Assembly: GCF_014202975.1 (NCBI RefSeq)
Contig: NZ_JACHHZ010000007.1
Span: 75,913 to 139,912, forward strand
Reading direction: 5' to 3'
Source: Povalibacter uvarum
GTDB taxonomy: Bacteria; Pseudomonadota; Gammaproteobacteria; Steroidobacterales; Steroidobacteraceae
Length of the DNA stretch: 64,000 nt
Shown here: in pieces, positions 61,476-64,000 of the stretch
How the letters are laid out: each line of letters starts with the position of its first letter
Position numbering within the stretch: the first letter of the stretch is position 1
Translations under genes and position numbers: made by a program
Notes under the pieces: generated by a model
Database searches by the model: none
The model's input: only the letters and a program-made list of their open reading frames with translations
Told to the model about the DNA's origin: nothing

Positions 61476-61982
61476 ATGCTTCCTTTGCGTCTGCTTCACT
61501 GCTCTTTCGGAGTCGCGCTGCTCGTTGCATCGTCCGCGGCCCAGCCCGCCACGCAAACGGCAAATTTCAACGTCACTGTTTCAATCCAGAGCCAATGTCT
61601 GATCTCAGCGACCAATCTCAGCTTCGGCAGCCAGGCAGTCACGCTCGGCGGTGAGGTCACGCAAACCGACAACAACTCGACGATCACCGTGACGTGCACG
61701 CTCGGTGCCTCCTATGCTGTCGCTCTCGATGCGGGCACCGGTACAGGCTCCACGATAACCGACCGCAAGATGTCCAGTGGCACCAACACGCTGAGTTACC
61801 AGCTGTACGCCAATGCTGCACGAACGTCGATCTGGGCCGACGGCAGCGGCGGGTCACAGACCGTTGGTGGAACGGGCACCGGCGTGCCCGTCGCATTGAC
61901 TGTCTATGGGCGGCTGGCGGGGCAATCGGCCACCGCACCCGGGGACTACGCAAGCGTGGTCACGGCCACGATCACCTATTGA
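61476..61982 (+). CDS. SCPU-domain pilus subunit (CsuA/B-like)
   Basis: The protein has 168 residues with a signal peptide at about 1-27 (ending SSAAQPA). The SCPU fold shows TANFNVTVSIQSQCLISATN, then STITVTCTLGASYAVALDAG and MSSGTNTLSYQLYANAA, and ends in VVTATITY. The N-terminal strand (QTANFNVTV) would donate to the next subunit by strand exchange. The Cys pair (near 46 and 76) should form the conserved disulfide. CCAGGAGACCGCC precedes the ATG. It is upstream of the chaperone by 14 bases. Confidence 0.85.
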   Translation: MLPLRLLHCSFGVALLVASSAAQPATQTANFNVTVSIQSQCLISATNLSFGSQAVTLGGEVTQTDNNSTITVTCTLGASYAVALDAGTGTGSTITDRKMSSGTNTLSYQLYANAARTSIWADGSGGSQTVGGTGTGVPVALTVYGRLAGQSATAPGDYASVVTATITY

Positions 61983-61996
61983 TCGAGGGAACCGAG

Positions 61997-62713
61997 ATGT
62001 TGCGGATGAATATTCTGCGGTCGGTGCTCATTGTAATGGCGCTCGCGGTCGAGTCCGCTTCGGCGGCTTCCCTGTTCGTGCGTCCAACGACGGTCATTCT
62101 CGCCCAGGGAAATTCTGCAGCCATCGTGACGCTGACCAACAGCGGGACGGCGCCCGTGACGGCGCAGTTACGTACCTTCGCATGGGATCAGTCGGGCAAC
62201 GAGGACCAGCTCACGGCGACTACGGCTATCGTGGCCAGCCCGCCGATGATGACGATCGCCGCAGGCCAGAGTCAGACGGTGCGGCTGGTGCGCGTAGCGA
62301 AGTCGCGGGCTTCGCGGGAGGAAAGCTACCGGTTACTGGTCGATGAGATTCCCGACCGGGCGGCGGGCGATGCGGGGTCAAACGTGCAGATCCAGCTGCG
62401 ATATTCGGTGCCGGTGTTCGTCATTCCCAACCCGAAGAGCCTGGCGAAGCTCTCGGTCACTGCCGAAGTAAGCGACACCGTTCTCGTGTTCGACGCGGTC
62501 AACAGCGGCAAATCGCATGCGCAGATCAGCAACGTGGTCCTGGGATACGCTGATGGTTCATCGCATGTCGTAGGGCAGGGGCTGGTCGGTTACGTACTGC
62601 CCGACAAGAATCGCCAATGGAAACTGGCACTGCCTGAAGATCTCGCGGCGAGGGGCAAACCGCAGCAGGTGCGAGCCACCGTGAACGGCAAGGAGATGGC
62701 TGTGACGCTGTAG
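61997..62713 (+). CDS. Archaic chaperone-usher pilus periplasmic chaperone (CsuC-like)
   Basis: The protein has 238 residues with a signal peptide at about 1-26 (ending SASAAS). PapD-fold motifs are LFVRPTTVILAQGNSAAIVTLTN, YRLLVDEIPD near residue 115 and VQIQLRYSVPVFVIP near 130-145. The C-terminal domain follows to ATVNGKEMAVTL. It should stabilise SCPU subunits in the periplasm by donor-strand complementation and pass them to the usher. The start at 61997 has CGAGGGAACCGAG upstream, and an ATG lies at 62006 as well. Confidence 0.88.
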   Translation: MLRMNILRSVLIVMALAVESASAASLFVRPTTVILAQGNSAAIVTLTNSGTAPVTAQLRTFAWDQSGNEDQLTATTAIVASPPMMTIAAGQSQTVRLVRVAKSRASREESYRLLVDEIPDRAAGDAGSNVQIQLRYSVPVFVIPNPKSLAKLSVTAEVSDTVLVFDAVNSGKSHAQISNVVLGYADGSSHVVGQGLVGYVLPDKNRQWKLALPEDLAARGKPQQVRATVNGKEMAVTL

Positions 62714-62804
62714 AGCGTCGTCGAGCAGAACGTTGGTGCCCGTAACGCGAGGATGGCATCGACTCCGGGCCCCGGAGGCTCGTCTCGGATGCAGAGTGCA
62801 TGTC

Positions 62805-64000
62805 GTGCACGCGCGATACCCCGAGGCTCGTTCGATTGGGCGTTGCTGCTTCTGGGCAGGGCTAGTTGCGATGGCCATCGCATCGGTACCGGCAAGCACA
62901 CTCGCGCAATCCGGTGCAGCCGCGCTGGCCACCGAAACACTCTACTTGCAGGTCTTCGTCAACGGTTTCGACAAGCAACTCATCGTGCGCGTCGATCGCG
63001 AGGGAGACACGCTCTACATCAGCGGCGACGATCTCGACGCCATTGGCATTCCACCGGACGCCCTGTCTGCTGGAGTCGGCGGGATCGCATTGCGCAATGT
63101 GCCCGGCCTGACGTATCGATATCGCGCTCTGGAGCAAAGGCTGGACCTCACCATCGACCCGGGCAAGTTGCGGGCGCAGCTGTTGGGATCGAGCGCGCAT
63201 GAGACCGTCGAGCCGAGTTCCGACTACGGACTGGCGCTCGACTATGCGATCCAGGTCCAGGACGAGACGATCACCTTGACCGAACGGCTTCAGCGTCAGC
63301 GCGCACCCCTGGTCGAGAGTCGATATGGACGCCTGCCCGTGCAGTCGCAGAGCGACGTGGCGGAGGCCTACGAGGTGAACAACGAGAATGCGACGCTCGG
63401 AGTCGAGCTCCGCTTCTTCGGTCCGTTCGGTTTGATCTCCACCGACGGTCACGCGGTGATGGACTCGGACGAGTACAGGCACATACGGGACGAGAGTTTC
63501 TGGACCTATTCGGAAGTCGGTTCGCTGCGCACCTACACCGTCGGCGACTACATCAGCTCATCGCTGGACTGGTCACGCGCCATCAGGCTCGGCGGTGCCC
63601 GCGTCTCGCGCAACTTTGAGCTTCGTCCCGATCTGGTGACCTTTCCGCTGCCGGCACTCGGCGGCACGGCAGTAGTGCCCACGACGGTGGACATGTACGT
63701 CAACGGGATTCGCCAGTTCAGCGGCCAAAGCAATCCAGGTCCCTTCCAGTTCTCCGATCCGCCGTCGCTGACCGGAGCGGGCCTGGTTTCTATCGTCTAT
63801 CAGGATGCGTTCGGGCGCGAGCTCACGTTCACGCGGCCGTTGTACGTCGATAGCCGGATGCTCGAGACTGGCCTGAGCGACTATGCGGCGGAGGTCGGGT
63901 ATCCGCGGAGGAATTTCGGTTCAAGTTCATCCGACTACGCGCAAGATCCGGTGGGCGTCGGTTCGCTGCGATACGGTGTCAACGACGGCCTGACACTGGA
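62805..64000 (+). CDS. Outer-membrane usher of the chaperone-usher pilus (CsuD-like), partial at right edge
   Basis: This frame is open to the end of the window (about 398 codons). A GTG at 62805 gives a signal peptide (ending STLAQ near residue 35). The mature part starts ETLYLQVFVNGFDKQLIVRV, the usher N-terminal domain that receives chaperone-subunit complexes. It continues with LYISGDDLDAIGIP, then the barrel entry (YGLALDYAIQVQDE) and TVDMYVNGIRQFSGQSNPGPFQF. The start is uncertain, as 62796 (GTG) and 62871 (ATG, lacking most of a signal peptide) are also in frame. It follows the chaperone by about 90 bases. A tip adhesin is expected downstream. Confidence 0.82.
   Translation, partial: MHARYPEARSIGRCCFWAGLVAMAIASVPASTLAQSGAAALATETLYLQVFVNGFDKQLIVRVDREGDTLYISGDDLDAIGIPPDALSAGVGGIALRNVPGLTYRYRALEQRLDLTIDPGKLRAQLLGSSAHETVEPSSDYGLALDYAIQVQDETITLTERLQRQRAPLVESRYGRLPVQSQSDVAEAYEVNNENATLGVELRFFGPFGLISTDGHAVMDSDEYRHIRDESFWTYSEVGSLRTYTVGDYISSSLDWSRAIRLGGARVSRNFELRPDLVTFPLPALGGTAVVPTTVDMYVNGIRQFSGQSNPGPFQFSDPPSLTGAGLVSIVYQDAFGRELTFTRPLYVDSRMLETGLSDYAAEVGYPRRNFGSSSSDYAQDPVGVGSLRYGVNDGLTL

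Noticed and set aside
62862-63482. Long minus-strand open frame of 206 codons
   Set aside because: It lies antisense to the clear usher frame, which has family motifs; the antisense has no recognisable domain.
1-64000. tRNA, rRNA, CRISPR arrays, prophage or insertion sequences
   Set aside because: None could be recognised by eye; no transposase, integrase or regular spacer-repeat pattern was seen.

Overview
The window is GC-rich, gene-dense chromosomal DNA from a Gram-negative bacterium, most likely a gammaproteobacterium of the Steroidobacter/Nevskiales kind. This placement is an inference. It rests on many lipoproteins and secreted proteins with type I or II signal peptides, outer-membrane barrels, a DbpA helicase, a chaperone-usher pilus operon, and C-terminal sorting tails of the GlyGly-CTERM and VPLPA/PEP-CTERM types. 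No rRNA, tRNA, CRISPR array, integrase, transposase or phage gene was recognised. Long antisense open frames are common because of the GC-rich codon use and were treated as shadows.

Layout: 1-5.7 kb holds a sulfatase, a di-heme cytochrome c peroxidase-like protein, a four-EF-hand secreted protein, a doubled ABM-like protein and small hypotheticals. 5.7-14.2 kb holds a giant metzincin protease with a GlyGly-CTERM-like tail, DbpA, a second secreted zinc protease and a secreted tectonin-type propeller. 14.4-25 kb holds an AraC-type regulator divergent from a di-iron protein and a MAPEG protein, a large repeat protein fused to an outer-membrane barrel, a sugar dehydrogenase-like protein and an HD-GYP domain. 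25-29 kb holds a broken HAF-repeat gene, a lipoprotein, a cytidine deaminase-like protein with a degenerate second copy of its own domain, and a GCS2-family ligase. 29.2-31.8 kb is a MASE1 histidine kinase and FixJ-like regulator operon. 32-48 kb mixes secreted proteins, two penicillin-binding-like serine hydrolases, adenine deaminase, a cysteine-hydrolase/lipoprotein pair that looks like a toxin and its immunity protein, a TAP-like hydrolase, an FG-GAP lipoprotein, a PafA-like phosphatase, an MscS channel and an orphan PEP-CTERM tail. 48-61 kb holds a DUF885 protein, a trans-aconitate methyltransferase gene broken by an amber codon, a Tat-exported NADP-dependent reductase, an ABC-F ATPase, REP-like palindromes, a GFA protein, a DHOR-type di-heme protein and a second, intact HAF-repeat protein. 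61-64 kb is an archaic (Csu-like) chaperone-usher pilus operon that runs off the right edge.

Most genes are single units in alternating orientation. The convincing operons are the kinase/regulator pair (4-base overlap), the cysteine-hydrolase/lipoprotein pair (4-base overlap), di-iron protein plus MAPEG, and the two SCPU subunits, chaperone and usher. The dominant theme is envelope and extracellular biology: secreted hydrolases, propellers, adhesion-type repeats and surface pili. There is no obvious mobile island. The best candidates for something not yet described are the tandem deaminase (26.5 kb), the hydrolase/lipoprotein pair (37.4 kb) and the sorting-tail/barrel fusion (17.1 kb).
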